Part shown: positions 18,891 to 28,355 of the stretch, one piece after another
How positions within the stretch are numbered: the first letter of the stretch is position 1
Layout: every line of letters starts with the position of its first letter
Assembly (NCBI GenBank): GCA_013285915.1
Contig: JABDGS010000003.1
Coordinates: forward strand, 17,711-81,710
DNA: 64,000 nucleotides
Reading direction: 5' to 3'
From: Bacteroidota bacterium
GTDB lineage: Bacteria > Bacteroidota > Bacteroidia > Chitinophagales > Chitinophagaceae
Program-made: the position numbers and the translations under genes
Notes under the pieces: model-generated
What the model was told of the DNA's origin: nothing
Seen by the model: the letters and a program-made list of their open reading frames with translations, nothing else
Database searches by the model: none

Positions 18891-19067
18891 CTATTTTGCT
18901 TTTACATCAGCATCAATAATATCCATTGCTTTGGCGAAATGGGTGCAAACACCCGGCAATGCAAGCCAAAAATACTGGCGGTAATCAGAAATTAACAGCA
19001 TTACCATTATAATTGTCCAAATAACAAACCAAAACCAATATTTGCCGAGAGATTTTTTAGGTTCCAT
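18891..19067 (-). CDS. Small single-pass membrane protein
   Basis: A 58-codon gene read directly from the minus strand: ATG at 19067, TAG at 18891. The product starts MEPKKSLGKYWFWFVIWT, has one transmembrane helix (about residues 10-27) rich in Trp and Phe, and ends with a short charged tail. A good terminator follows at once, which supports a real transcript. It resembles the tiny membrane proteins common in Bacteroidota; function unknown. Confidence 0.6.
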   Translation of the reverse strand: MEPKKSLGKYWFWFVIWTIIMVMLLISDYRQYFWLALPGVCTHFAKAMDIIDADVKAK

Positions 19068-19119
19068 CTAACTATATTTTGCGCAAAAATAAGGCTTGCC
19101 TTAATACAAAGGAAGTAAT

Positions 19120-19491
19120 TTATTTATCAACAAACAGCATTTTTGCTGCTATTGCCACCAGTATAACCGCGAAAACCCGTTTGAGGGCCGTTTGTGAAAT
19201 ATTGAGCGCTATTTTGCTGCCAAGCCACCCGCCGACAATAAATGCCGCCGACATAATAAGCACCACCCTAACGTCTATATACCCCTTTTTATAATAATTC
19301 ATCACTGCCAACACACCAACCGGCAGCAACAACAACCCAAGGGATGTGCCCTGTGCCTGTTGTTGCGAATAGCCCAAAATTAGTATAAGCGCCGGAACAA
19401 TAATAATTCCACCGCCTACACCTATAAGACCACTTAGCACACCTGAAATAAGACCTACCAACAGCAATATGAGTACTGTGTTAAGTGCCAT
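19120..19491 (-). CDS. Half-length TauE/SafE-family permease
   Basis: A 123-residue membrane protein with four hydrophobic segments and the family motif GLIGVGGGIIIVPAL near the N-terminus. Usual TauE/SafE proteins have about 250 residues made of two such halves; this one is a single half with a normal start and stop, so it probably works as a dimer. The family exports sulfite, sulfoacetate or other small anions. It starts three bases after the ppa stop, at the end of the lipoprotein-crcB-ppa run. Confidence 0.82.
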   Translation of the reverse strand: MALNTVLILLLVGLISGVLSGLIGVGGGIIIVPALILILGYSQQQAQGTSLGLLLLPVGVLAVMNYYKKGYIDVRVVLIMSAAFIVGGWLGSKIALNISQTALKRVFAVILVAIAAKMLFVDK

Positions 19492-19494
19492 ACC

Positions 19495-20040
19495 CTATTT
19501 TTTAAATGTTTCGGTATACAGCTTTATTGCCTCCTCAACAATATGCAAAGCCATACTTTTATCGCCAAATTCTTCCACCTGCACACTTTTATTTTCCAGC
19601 CTTTTATATTCTTCAAAAAAATGACGAAGCTCACTAAAAAAGTGTTTGGGCAGCTCTTCGATATTATTGATATAGTTAATTGAAGGGTCGTGGTTAGCTA
19701 CGGCAATTATTTTATCGTCCGCATCGCCGCCATCAATCATCTGCATTACACCTATTATTTTAGCTTCAACAAGGCAAAGTGGTTGTATGCTAAGGCTTGA
19801 GATTACCAGTATATCCAGGGGATCTTTATCATCCCCATAAGTTTGGGGTATAAAACCATAGTTGGTTGGATAGTAGAATGAAGAGTAAATTACCCTGTCA
19901 AGCTTTAGCAGCCCGGTGGGCTTGTCAATTTCGTACTTGGCACGCGACCCCTGCGGAATTTCAATAACCGCATTTACAACTCTTGGTGCCTTATCTCCGT
20001 AATGTGCGCCATGCCATGGATGTAAAACTGTTGTAGTCAT
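19495..20040 (-). CDS. ppa: Inorganic pyrophosphatase
   Basis: A 181-residue family I soluble pyrophosphatase, hydrolysing PPi from nucleotide and amino-acid polymerisation. The metal-site signature is present as DDKDPLDIL, with the upstream active-site strand [11 protein letters not shown] and [15 protein letters not shown]. The length is normal. It starts six bases after the stop of the fluoride channel gene crcB. Since PPases are strongly inhibited by fluoride, this pairing is biologically sensible. Confidence 0.96.
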   Translation of the reverse strand: MTTTVLHPWHGAHYGDKAPRVVNAVIEIPQGSRAKYEIDKPTGLLKLDRVIYSSFYYPTNYGFIPQTYGDDKDPLDILVISSLSIQPLCLVEAKIIGVMQMIDGGDADDKIIAVANHDPSINYINNIEELPKHFFSELRHFFEEYKRLENKSVQVEEFGDKSMALHIVEEAIKLYTETFKK

Positions 20041-20046
20041 AAGATA

Positions 20047-20418
20047 TTATTTTAAATGTGTAGTTAGCCAAAAACCTGAAAAAACCGCCGCAATACCTGC
20101 CACCAAACTTAACCCTATATACAGGGCAAAGGTAGCGTAACGCTGCTGTTGCAGCAATTGAAAGCTTTCAACAGAAAAAGTTGAAAATGTTGTAAACCCT
20201 CCGCAAACACCGGTTGTAAGAAATACCCGCCAGTTTTGATCGAACACCTGGTTTTTTAACGAAATACCCAGCACCGCGGCTATTATAAAACTGCCCGCAA
20301 AATTTACAATAAACGTTGATAAAGGAAATGACGGGTGTTTTATAAGCACGGCTGCAAGATATCTTAGTACAGAACCAACCATGCCGCCAAGCCCTACCAA
20401 AATAAAATTCCTAAGCAT
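20047..20418 (-). CDS. crcB: CrcB/Fluc fluoride ion channel
   Basis: A 123-residue membrane protein with four helices. Family motifs: GGMVGSVLRYLAA at the N-terminus, STFIVNFAGSF in helix 2 (the conserved Asn of the pore), and GVCGGFTTFSTFSVE with the Phe box. Fluc channels form antiparallel dimers that expel fluoride. It lies three bases after a lipoprotein gene and six before ppa. I looked for a fluoride riboswitch upstream on this strand and did not see one. Confidence 0.94.
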   Translation of the reverse strand: MLRNFILVGLGGMVGSVLRYLAAVLIKHPSFPLSTFIVNFAGSFIIAAVLGISLKNQVFDQNWRVFLTTGVCGGFTTFSTFSVESFQLLQQQRYATFALYIGLSLVAGIAAVFSGFWLTTHLK

Positions 20419-20421
20419 TTA

Positions 20422-20826
20422 CTATAAGTTTCCGTTGAATGTGTATTTAAAATCAACCTTCCAGCCCCCACTTTGCAATACCACCTTTACTTTTCGAGCA
20501 ATTTTATCGAAAGAGTTCATATAATTTATAACGTGTACAGAATCGCTTACCGCTGCATCCTCGTTAACAATGATCGAGGCCCCATAATAATTTTGCTTTT
20601 GCTCCTGTGTTTTCTGCTGATAGATTGCCTTTATTTGCTGCAGGTCTTTATTATTTTCACCGTCATCAAGCATATAAAAAGACGCCCTTTTAAAATCGCC
20701 TTTCAGGCAGCCATCAATAAATTCACGGCCTGCATCAAAAGCATTATCTGCCCTGGGGTAATCATTATTGCCGCCACTACATGCAAAAAAAGCCAATGCC
20801 AGTATAAGTAGATAAACAGCCTTCAT
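20422..20826 (-). CDS. Small lipoprotein, DUF4878-like
   Basis: A 134-residue lipoprotein: the signal ends in LAFFACSGG, with the lipobox cysteine near residue 16. The remaining sequence (AGREFIDGCLKGDFKRASFYML) has the NTF2-like, 'lumazine-binding' character of DUF4878 proteins, which accumulate a small domain at the membrane. It is probably co-transcribed with crcB and ppa (three-base gap). Function unknown. Similar in layout to the next lipoprotein upstream (20908-21366). Confidence 0.7.
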   Translation of the reverse strand: MKAVYLLILALAFFACSGGNNDYPRADNAFDAGREFIDGCLKGDFKRASFYMLDDGENNKDLQQIKAIYQQKTQEQKQNYYGASIIVNEDAAVSDSVHVINYMNSFDKIARKVKVVLQSGGWKVDFKYTFNGNL

Positions 20827-20907
20827 TTATAACGGGAATACCAATCAAATATAAACTAACTGTGTAAAAATATAAAAATAAACCACGCCCCTATTGACCA
20901 GTTTTGT

Positions 20908-21366
20908 TCAAGGCAGGGAATCAACGTTTATTTTGATTGAATCAATCGCCTTATTTACTTCTTTATCTATATCTATCCCTTCTTTTTTTATCAGGTCCTT
21001 AACCATTTCCATCAGCGAGTTTAAATTAAACTTCACCTTCCATTCACTATGCTCACTTTTAAGATGAAAATAAACCGGGGTGCTGGAAGAAAATCTCACT
21101 TCCACTTTTGCATCATTGCCGGTTGTTTCAGCATTCATTATTTCGAATGTTTTACCATTGTACACATTATCTGATGGCCTGCCGTTCTTATTTAACATGT
21201 CAAGAAAAGACTGGCTGTCGTCGGTAGCATATTTTTTAGCTTCTTCATAGTTACTGTTCTGCATAGCGGTAAGAAACTTTGAGAGCGAGTCTTTAGGTGA
21301 GCCGGAGATACCATTACAACTAAACGCAGCAAACAACAGGCAGGCAAACAAGAGCGATATTTTCAT
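20908..21366 (-). CDS. Small lipoprotein, DUF4878-like
   Basis: A 152-residue lipoprotein with the lipobox cysteine in FAAFSCNGI. The body (DSLSKFLTAMQNSNYEEAKKYATDDSQSFLDML) fits the DUF4878/NTF2-like pattern. It seems to be a paralogue of the 20422-20826 product, in tandem and in the same orientation, 81 bases apart. A helical, charged C-terminus (KEGIDIDKEVNKAIDSIK) is specific to this copy. Function unknown. Confidence 0.7.
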   Translation of the reverse strand: MKISLLFACLLFAAFSCNGISGSPKDSLSKFLTAMQNSNYEEAKKYATDDSQSFLDMLNKNGRPSDNVYNGKTFEIMNAETTGNDAKVEVRFSSSTPVYFHLKSEHSEWKVKFNLNSLMEMVKDLIKKEGIDIDKEVNKAIDSIKINVDSLP

Positions 21367-21440
21367 TTAGCTTATTTAGGCAAAGATATTCCTTATGTAT
21401 AAAGAATGTGCATCAACATCAGTCGCTTACCTGCAATAAA

Positions 21441-21464
21441 AAAAGCAGCCACGAGACTGCTTTT
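21441..21464 (-). terminator. Rho-independent terminator of phoH
   Basis: AAAAGCAG (21441-21448) pairs with CTGCTTTT (21457-21464) around an eight-base loop. On the minus strand a run of seven T follows. It lies 25 bases beyond the phoH stop codon. Confidence 0.85.
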
Positions 21465-21488
21465 ACCATAATTACAGGTTTTTCTATA

Positions 21489-22481
21489 TTATGCTTTTTT
21501 TACCAGGTAATTTGATGTTGGGTTTTCGTTGTGGTGCTCCTTTTCGTACGCACGAATGATTGCTTTTACAAGCCTGTGCCTTACTACATCCTCTTCATCC
21601 AGTTCAATATGCGCTATACCATCAATATTTGCCAGAATGCGCGTAGCTTTCTCCAAGCCACTGCGTTGATTTTTTGGCAGGTCAACCTGTGTCGGGTCGC
21701 CTGTAATTATTGCTTTAGCATTGGCGCCAATACGTGTTAAAAACATTTTCAGCTGCAGGTCGTTGGCATTTTGCGCTTCATCCAAAATAATAAAGGCATT
21801 ATCCAGTGTTCGTCCACGCATGTATGCCAGCGGCGCAATTTCAATGGTGCGTGTGCTCATATAGTAGCCCAGCTTATCGGCAGGTATCATATCATCCAGC
21901 GCATCATACAAAGGCCGCAGGTAGGGATCAATCTTTTCTTTCAGGTCACCTGGCAAAAAGCCAAGACTTTCACCGGCTTCAACTGCAGGGCGGGTAAGAA
22001 TTATTTTTTTAACCTGTTTATTTTTAAGCGCCCTAACCGCAAGTGCTACAGCCGTGTAGGTTTTACCTGTACCGGCCGGACCAACAGCAAATACTATATC
22101 ATTACGCTCAACAGCCTGCACCATTCTTTTTTGATTGGCCGTTCTTGCGCGTACTGTTTTGCCATTTGGGCCAAATACCAATATATCGTTAGGGTTGCGG
22201 TCAACAAAGTTATCTATTGTTTCTGCATCATCCCCGCCTAATATTTGCTCAAAATAATTTTCACTCAAATCACCGTTCCGTTCAAGATATTGTATTACAA
22301 GTTCAATTTTTTCTTTGGCTGATTCAATTTGCTCCGGTGCGCCGCTAAGTTTTATTTGTGTGCCTCTTGAAAGTATTTTTAACAGCGGAAATTTTCTTTT
22401 TAACAGGTCAAGCTTTTTGTTGTTAACACCGAAGAATTCGATTGGATTGATGGTGTCAAGGTTAATGATAGTTTCTGTCAA
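21489..22481 (-). CDS. phoH: PhoH-family ATPase
   Basis: A 330-residue cytoplasmic ATPase. An N-terminal KH-like region (to about 110) precedes the PhoH domain, with Walker [10 protein letters not shown] at 134-142 and Walker [11 protein letters not shown] near 230-239. The family (PhoH/YbeZ) works with YbeY in rRNA maturation and RNA turnover. No ybeY is adjacent. Length and start are standard, and a strong terminator follows. The upstream spacer contains an unusual inverted repeat. Confidence 0.95.
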   Translation of the reverse strand: MTETIINLDTINPIEFFGVNNKKLDLLKRKFPLLKILSRGTQIKLSGAPEQIESAKEKIELVIQYLERNGDLSENYFEQILGGDDAETIDNFVDRNPNDILVFGPNGKTVRARTANQKRMVQAVERNDIVFAVGPAGTGKTYTAVALAVRALKNKQVKKIILTRPAVEAGESLGFLPGDLKEKIDPYLRPLYDALDDMIPADKLGYYMSTRTIEIAPLAYMRGRTLDNAFIILDEAQNANDLQLKMFLTRIGANAKAIITGDPTQVDLPKNQRSGLEKATRILANIDGIAHIELDEEDVVRHRLVKAIIRAYEKEHHNENPTSNYLVKKA

Positions 22482-22952
22482 TGCTCTTCAATTTAGTAAG
22501 TAAATTAATGTTGTTATCTGTGCAATTAATTAACAGCAATTTACTGCTTTATGTTGGAAACGCGGTGTTAATTGTTATACACAAATGTGGATAGTTTGTT
22601 GAGGGTTAGTTTGAAGTTTGAGTGTTTGAAAATTTGATTGTTCAATGGTTCTCAAGTTCCAAAAATTTGTGAAGCAGGTTTGAGTGTTTGAATGTTTGAT
22701 AGTTTGATTGTTCACGAGCTCTGCTATTCGCACATTAATTTCGTGCCTGAATTTATTCAAAGATTATTACCCCGTCATTATTACACGGGATTCAGCGCCG
22801 CGGGAAAAGTCTGTTTATAATTTAAATTTAAATGCACGATATATTTTTAGTATGCCTGGCTGCTTCACATTATAAAGTAAGTTTACTCTAAGGTTGAGTA
22901 AATCTGCGAACAATCAAACTATCAAACACTCAAACATTCAAACCTAAAAAAC
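22482..22952. other. Spacer with word-like repeats between phoH and the TPM gene
   Basis: A 471-base stretch without a convincing gene. It holds at least three related copies of a TTTGAGTGTTTGA...TTTGATTGTTC phrase (near 22608, 22676 and, inverted, 22908). The middle GC-rich part (22780-22810) shows no gene. The promoter of phoH must lie in the lower part. Confidence 0.7.
22676..22945. repeat. Imperfect long inverted repeat (38-base arms)
   Basis: Positions 22676-22713 and 22908-22945 are reverse complements with two mismatches in 38 bases, separated by 194 bases. The arms are built from near-tandem TTTGA words. The right arm ends seven bases before the stop codon of the TPM gene. It could fold into a large stem in RNA or mark a small non-autonomous element; the spacer shows no coding capacity. 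Confidence 0.7.
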
Positions 22953-23729
22953 TTACCATCCCCCGCTTGCGCCGCCGCCACCACTGCTGCCACCACCGAA
23001 GCCACCAAAGCCGCCGCCGCCGCCACCGCCCCAGCTGCTGCCGCCACCCCAATTACTGCGGCCACCGCTGTTTAGCATGCTGCCAAGTATTGCGCCTGCT
23101 ATAAAACCACCGCCACCGCCGCCGCGTCCACCGCGCCCCGCGCGGCCGATAATAATAAATATAATTGCCAGTACTATAAATACGCCAAGTATGGAGCCAC
23201 CACCGCTTCCTTTGTTATTCCTGCTTTCGCGCTGCACATGATATTCACCTGTAGCGGCTTTTCCTAAATCATCAACAGCACTATTTAAACCAGAATAATA
23301 ACTGCCCTTTTTAAATGCAGGCGTAATGTCGTTTGCAATAATATCGCTGGTTGTAACATCAGGTATGGCACCTTCAAGCCCATAGCCTATTTCAATACGT
23401 ACTTTGTGTTCTGCGACGGCAACTAAAATTAATATGCCATTGTTGTTCTTTTTTCCACCAATGCCCCAACTGCGGAATAATTTGTTGCCGTAATCCTCAA
23501 GGTCATTGTCACCAAGTGTTGGCAGCGTGACAATTGCTATCTGGTTTGATGTATTGTTATCAAGGCCTACAAGTTTATCTTCAAGTGTTTGCCTGTCGTA
23601 TGATGACAGCAGGTTTGCCACATCATTCACCAACCGCGGCGGGTTAGGTGGTGGCAACAATTCAACCTTTTGTGCAAATATATTTGCTGCAACCAGCAGC
23701 AAACTTATAATTAATAAAAAACGCTTCAT
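22953..23729 (-). CDS. TPM-domain membrane protein with glycine-rich tail
   Basis: A 258-residue protein. A signal peptide (MKRFLLIISLLLVAANIFAQ) leads into a TPM domain (about 30-160; GNKLFRSWGIGGKKNNNGIL, IEIGYGLEGAIPD), then one transmembrane helix (about 175-195) and a low-complexity Gly/Ser tail. This layout is typical of the YgcG type. The start at 23729 was preferred over an in-frame ATG nine codons upstream because it begins the signal. It is last in the lemA-TPM-TPM operon. TPM proteins have been linked to membrane-protein quality control and phosphatase activity; the role here is open. Confidence 0.88.
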   Translation of the reverse strand: MKRFLLIISLLLVAANIFAQKVELLPPPNPPRLVNDVANLLSSYDRQTLEDKLVGLDNNTSNQIAIVTLPTLGDNDLEDYGNKLFRSWGIGGKKNNNGILILVAVAEHKVRIEIGYGLEGAIPDVTTSDIIANDITPAFKKGSYYSGLNSAVDDLGKAATGEYHVQRESRNNKGSGGGSILGVFIVLAIIFIIIGRAGRGGRGGGGGGFIAGAILGSMLNSGGRSNWGGGSSWGGGGGGGFGGFGGGSSGGGGASGGW

Positions 23730-23764
23730 GTTATTCGGTATAGTCCCATGGGGCAAAAGAAAAA

Positions 23765-24226
23765 TTATTTTCCAAACACAATATCATCAGGCAATTCATT
23801 TTTGTCAGTAGCGCCGTCATAAGGAAAATGGAATGCCAGCGCCTCTCCTATCTCATTCACCACCGTGGCAATACCCGCGGCATAATTTTGTTTATTAAAA
23901 TGCGCCAGCATTTTTTTAACGGCATTATTCCAAAAATCTTTGCCGGCTTTTGTATAAATGCCTTCGTCTGCATACACAGCCAACTGCCTGTCCTTTAAGG
24001 CAACATACACCAGCACTGCATTTCGCTGTCCGGTAGCTTCCATGTGTATGTTGTTAAAAATTTCCTTGGCACGGTCAAGCGCGTCCATGTATTCACAATG
24101 GCTTTCAGCATATACCCTTATTTCGCCGCTTGTTTGCTTTTCAGCCTGCTGCACTGCATGCACAATGAGCTGTTGCTCATCAGCAGTAAAAAATTGCGGG
24201 GGCTTTTTTTTGAATATTGAAAGCAT
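23765..24226 (-). CDS. TPM-domain protein
   Basis: A 153-residue TPM-domain protein without signal peptide or membrane segment. The core GEIRVYAESHCEYMDALDRA and RQLAVYADEGIYTKAG are family-like. It lies eight bases after lemA and 35 bases before the longer TPM gene, so the three are one operon. It may be the soluble partner of the membrane-bound paralogue (inference). Confidence 0.85.
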   Translation of the reverse strand: MLSIFKKKPPQFFTADEQQLIVHAVQQAEKQTSGEIRVYAESHCEYMDALDRAKEIFNNIHMEATGQRNAVLVYVALKDRQLAVYADEGIYTKAGKDFWNNAVKKMLAHFNKQNYAAGIATVVNEIGEALAFHFPYDGATDKNELPDDIVFGK

Positions 24227-24234
24227 GTGTTTAT

Positions 24235-24828
24235 TTACTTAATATCAAATTTTATGTCAGGGTTTTTTTCAGCCCCTTCATCAGCTTTATAAAAAGCTTT
24301 TTCATGGTAACCGAACATCGATGCGAATATGCTCCCTGGAAATCTCTTAACCTTCAGGTTATAATCCTGCACCGCGGTATTGTAGTCCCGGCGGGCAATG
24401 CTGATACGATTTTCTGTTCCTCCGATATCAGTTTGAAAATCCTGGAATGCCTTTGTAGTTTTAAGGTCTGGATATGACTCAGACACCGCCATCAGACGAC
24501 TGAAAGACCCCTGCAACTGTGCCTGAGCAGCCTGGAACCTTGCAAGTGATGCCGTATCGTTGACATCAACTCTAACAGATGTTGCTTTTGACCTTGCGTC
24601 AATAACTGCAGTCAAGGTCGATTTTTCAAAATTTGCGGACGCAGAAACTGTTTTTACAATACTGCTATACAAGTCGGTACGGCGTTGATAATTGGTTTCA
24701 ACATTGCTCCATGCAGTTTTTACGCCTTGATCTGCTGTCACCAGGCCATTATATTGCCCGCAACCGCAACCACCTATAATCAATACAAGTGCACCTATTA
24801 TAATTAATACCAGTGTGGACGTTTTCAT
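24235..24828 (-). CDS. lemA: LemA-family protein
   Basis: A 197-residue protein with an N-terminal anchor (STLVLIIIGALVLIIGGCGC; the cysteines may make it a lipoprotein) followed by the helical LemA domain: YNGLVTADQGVKTAWSNVE, then SLARFQAAQAQLQGSFSRL and YNTAVQDYNLKVKRFPGS near the end. The domain is exposed and forms a four-helix bundle. LemA and TPM genes are neighbours in many bacteria. It is the first gene of the operon. Confidence 0.92.
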   Translation of the reverse strand: MKTSTLVLIIIGALVLIIGGCGCGQYNGLVTADQGVKTAWSNVETNYQRRTDLYSSIVKTVSASANFEKSTLTAVIDARSKATSVRVDVNDTASLARFQAAQAQLQGSFSRLMAVSESYPDLKTTKAFQDFQTDIGGTENRISIARRDYNTAVQDYNLKVKRFPGSIFASMFGYHEKAFYKADEGAEKNPDIKFDIK

Positions 24829-24966
24829 TTCTTTGATTGTTTATGTTATAATAATTGCAGCAAAACAAATACCCTATGCAAAATACTGACGTTACGTCAT
24901 TAATTTTTCTCCTTCCTCTGTCATTTCGAATGCTATCACTCAATATTCATGCTATATTTAGCAACA

Positions 24967-26004
24967 TCATTGCATTTTTCTAAAGGTTTCAGCCAAACCT
25001 GACACTTCATCATCTGACAATCGATAGTTGCCCGAATGTATAACAATTCTATACCTGAAAGTTACAGACTTTCCTTTTTCAAGTATAAAATTCAATGTTT
25101 CCTTACCATTGCTAAATATCTTTTGCCCCAGCGGGTTTACAGCAAATAAGCCATAATCCCGTGCGTGCCAGTAAGCCGGGTAGCCGACATTAGAAGGATG
25201 GTCAATTATGGCAATGCTTATGGTATCTTCTCCTTTTTTGCCGTACAGCATGCACCAACCCGCGCGCGTACCCCAGGCGGCGTTGCCAGTTTTACCTTCG
25301 CTTGTTATGTAGTTACCTGTTGCAGCCGCATTACCCTGCACAGTTGTAACATTTCCTTTGTTGTCTGTAAATTTTTTGGTTGCAGTATCGGGCAGTTGCA
25401 GTTCGTGCGCCACCCGCAGCCCCATCATACCATCCTTAGCGTCTTTAAACAATATCTTATCCATAGCCGTTAAAGTGGTAGTGCGGTCAATAATACGGAT
25501 ATGCTCGTCACCGCTAAAAACAAACGTGGTAACTTCATTTAATAAAACATGCTTTTCTATATCGTGCCAATGGGCCGTATATGTTAACGTGCCCTTGCTG
25601 CCGCTTTGGGTTTGCACATTATCGGTACGTATCCACCCGTATTGCTTTTTTTTCTCTGCGGGGATAGCGAACGAATTGTTCCAAAAATCAAGTCCGTTTA
25701 CATTTTCGTAGTTAAACCATAAACCAATGTGATGGGGATGGTCCGTCGGGTCGCCCGGCCTGGGCTGTAAAGGATAGCCCCTTGTTATTAGTTGCCCATC
25801 GGCAGCATAAATAGGATATAGAACAGGTTTTTCGAGAGAATCAGGAAACATGAACGTGGTAAATGGCTTGCCGTTAACCGTAACCGTAACTACCTGTTGG
25901 TTGCCGCTTTTGTTAACCTCAACAATATTTTGTGCAAACGCGTATGCCGCAAAAATATTACTAACAAAAAACAAAGTGTATTTACGCAGGCAGGCATTAA
26001 CCAT
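24967..26004 (-). CDS. Secreted PmoA-like protein (DUF6807)
   Basis: A 345-residue protein with a signal peptide of about 24 residues (ends AYAFAQ). The body matches the family annotated as methane oxygenase PmoA-like or DUF6807, seen in DHPHHIGLWFNYENVNGLDFW and GWCMLYGKKGEDTISIAI. The family name is misleading: members occur in carbohydrate clusters of Bacteroidota and Planctomycetota, and a fold related to sugar-modifying enzymes is assumed. It diverges from the double DUF1080 gene at 26178, with which it may share control. Confidence 0.82.
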   Translation of the reverse strand: MVNACLRKYTLFFVSNIFAAYAFAQNIVEVNKSGNQQVVTVTVNGKPFTTFMFPDSLEKPVLYPIYAADGQLITRGYPLQPRPGDPTDHPHHIGLWFNYENVNGLDFWNNSFAIPAEKKKQYGWIRTDNVQTQSGSKGTLTYTAHWHDIEKHVLLNEVTTFVFSGDEHIRIIDRTTTLTAMDKILFKDAKDGMMGLRVAHELQLPDTATKKFTDNKGNVTTVQGNAAATGNYITSEGKTGNAAWGTRAGWCMLYGKKGEDTISIAIIDHPSNVGYPAYWHARDYGLFAVNPLGQKIFSNGKETLNFILEKGKSVTFRYRIVIHSGNYRLSDDEVSGLAETFRKMQ

Positions 26005-26177
26005 TTGTTGGATAATTTTACAGGTTAACCGATAACATGTGCTTCTGTTGATACTAATGTATAACTTTAACCGGAGTTATTAATATTTAATAATTTATTT
26101 TTTATATATATTTTCGCTTCTACCGCACAGCTTTGCTGCATGCACAAATACAAACAAAGCTGTTAAACATTATTACT

Positions 26178-27530
26178 ATGAAAAAATGCTTATTGCCATT
26201 AGTATTAGTTGCCATTAGTATACAGTTTGTACAAGCGCAAAAATCTACATCATTATTTAACGGTAAGGACCTTGCGGGCTGGCATGTTTTAACCGGCAAT
26301 GCGAGTTTTGCTGTTAAGGATGGTATGATTGAAGGCACCACGGTGCCAAATACCACATCATCATTTTTAGTGACTGATAAAAGTTACGGTGATTTTGCGC
26401 TTGAACTGGAAATTAAAATGGATGCAAGCGCAAACAGCGGCATACAGGTTAGAAGCGAGAGTAAGGAAGATTTTATTAATGGCAAGGTGTATGGTTATCA
26501 AGTAGAGGTTGACGGAACAGAACGGGCATGGACGGGCGGCATACATGATGTTAACCTTAGGGGCTGGCTGTACCCGCTAACTTATAATCCGCCTGCGCAA
26601 AAAGCTTATAAACAAGGCGAATGGAACAAGTTTTATATTGAATGCATTGGCAGCCATATACGCACATGGGTGAACGGGGTGGCTACTGCTGACCTGGTGG
26701 ATGATATGGCTTCAAAAGGGTTTATCGGGCTGCAGGTGCACGACCTTACCAATACCCCCGGTGCCCATGTTTATTTTAAAAACATACACATACAAACAAC
26801 CGGGCTTACGCCAAAGCCACTAACCAATATTTACGTTGTAAATAACATTCCCAACAACCTAAGCGAGCAGGAAAAAAAGAATGGTGTACAATTGTTGTGG
26901 GATGGAAAAACTACTGCGGGCTGGCGCGGAATTTACAAACAAACATTTCCTGAAAAGGGCTGGGCTATTGAGAACAACACTTTAACCATACATTCATCAA
27001 ACGGGCAGGAAGAAGGGCTGGGTGGAGATATTGTAACGGAAAAAGAATACACAGCATTTGAACTTGATTTTGATTTTAAACTTACACCCGGCGCAAACAG
27101 TGGTGTAAAATATTTTGTGAAAGAGACATACGACAGTAAAGGCAAAAGCGGTATTGGGCTTGAATACCAGGTTTTAGACGACAGCCTGCACCCTGATGCC
27201 AAGCTTGGTTTGAATGGCGACAGAACATTATCATCGTTATACGACCTTATACCACGCAAAAATATTCCGGCGGCATTAAAGAAAATTGGTGAGTGGAACC
27301 ACGGGCGCATACTGGTGTACCCTAACAACCACGTAGAACATTGGCTTAACGGTTATAAGGTTTTAGAATACGAAAAAGGCAGCAAAGAATTTTTAGATGC
27401 TGTTGCCATAAGCAAGTACAAGGTTTGGCCAAACTTTGGCTTGTGGCACGAAGGGCATATTTTGCTGCAGGACCATGGCAATGAGGTTAGCTACAGAAGC
27501 CTTAAGATTAAAGTGTTACCCCAGCCCTAA
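26178..27530 (+). CDS. Secreted protein with two DUF1080 domains (3-keto-glycoside hydrolase family)
   Basis: A 450-residue protein with signal peptide (ends VQAQ). Two DUF1080 domains follow in tandem, about 22-210 and 245-450, each with the [11 protein letters not shown] or [11 protein letters not shown] opening and the [10 protein letters not shown] or [11 protein letters not shown] segment. The family has a concanavalin-like fold, and members cleave 3-keto-disaccharides after oxidation by Gfo/Idh/MocA enzymes. The start at 26178 begins the signal peptide; an in-frame upstream ATG adds 15 residues. A Gfo/Idh/MocA gene follows about 0.8 kb downstream. It diverges from the PmoA-like gene. 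Confidence 0.88.
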   Translation: MKKCLLPLVLVAISIQFVQAQKSTSLFNGKDLAGWHVLTGNASFAVKDGMIEGTTVPNTTSSFLVTDKSYGDFALELEIKMDASANSGIQVRSESKEDFINGKVYGYQVEVDGTERAWTGGIHDVNLRGWLYPLTYNPPAQKAYKQGEWNKFYIECIGSHIRTWVNGVATADLVDDMASKGFIGLQVHDLTNTPGAHVYFKNIHIQTTGLTPKPLTNIYVVNNIPNNLSEQEKKNGVQLLWDGKTTAGWRGIYKQTFPEKGWAIENNTLTIHSSNGQEEGLGGDIVTEKEYTAFELDFDFKLTPGANSGVKYFVKETYDSKGKSGIGLEYQVLDDSLHPDAKLGLNGDRTLSSLYDLIPRKNIPAALKKIGEWNHGRILVYPNNHVEHWLNGYKVLEYEKGSKEFLDAVAISKYKVWPNFGLWHEGHILLQDHGNEVSYRSLKIKVLPQP

Positions 27531-27690
27531 AGGGTGGGAAAAGAAAAATGCGGGATAGCGGTTGAATTATGCATGCAAGTTGAAACGCTCTTATAAAATT
27601 CGCTTTACCTGAGCAGTTTATATACGGAAAGGCCGGGGATCATTTTTTGAGTTTTATACAATGTCAAGCTGTAAAAAAATATTATGATGC

Positions 27691-28193
27691 TCATTTTTCT
27701 CCAGCCCGGCTGTTGAGTTGCCTGAATGCCTCAAGAATTATTGGAAGGTGGGGGTTAGTTTTATGAAGTAACAATGAATTATATATTTCAACACCTTCAA
27801 TAACCGCAATGCCATCTTCTTTCAATATGGTACCGTCGTTAAATCTCCAGAACCAAAAATCAAATTTTCGTTTCCTCGCCAAATGCCGGTCATCGGTCGA
27901 GGTTAAACGTGAAAATATCATTTGAGAATTGAGGATAGTCATGAAACATATATGCGTACCCGATAAAGTAGGCCAAATAAGTAATACCCTGGCCTGTTTT
28001 AAACTCAAAAGAAAGCTCAGTGAGTTTTGTAAATGGATAAGGGGTCAAGAAAATTATATTTATCTTTTAAATCAGCAAGGCTGCCACCGTTTTGCAAATG
28101 TTTATGAATAGCTTTTTTATCTTCAAGCATTTTTTTGAAGATATGAGCACCTTTTGAATTAAGTGCTTTTTCTATTTTAATTACTTTTTCCAT
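27691..28193 (-). pseudogene. Frame-disrupted hypothetical gene
   Basis: Three overlapping pieces in different frames join into one protein of about 166 residues: from ATG at 28193 (MEKVIKIEKALNSKGAHIF) to a stop near 28022, then a piece containing YLAYFIGYAYMFHDYPQF, then a piece with RKRKFDFWFWRFNDGTIL ending at 27691. The length is two bases over a multiple of three. The first join fits one extra base in a run of four T (plus strand 28025-28028); the second is near 27890-27903. I do not recognise the family. Either a decaying gene or a sequencing artefact; see the nearby genes with the same defect. Confidence 0.6.
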
Positions 28194-28355
28194 TGCATTG
28201 TAAAATTACAAAAAAAAATATTGTAGTTTAGTAAAAGTTTGTCATTAAAAATGACGATTTGCCTTTTGCAGCACAAGTGTGCGACGCAATCCCGCCCAAG
28301 GCGGGACCATAAAATACTGAAGCTTACAAACCAATAATATTTTAAAAGCACTAAC

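Noticed and set aside
20827..21000. Fluoride riboswitch upstream of crcB
   Set aside because: I looked for the conserved core on the minus strand and found none.
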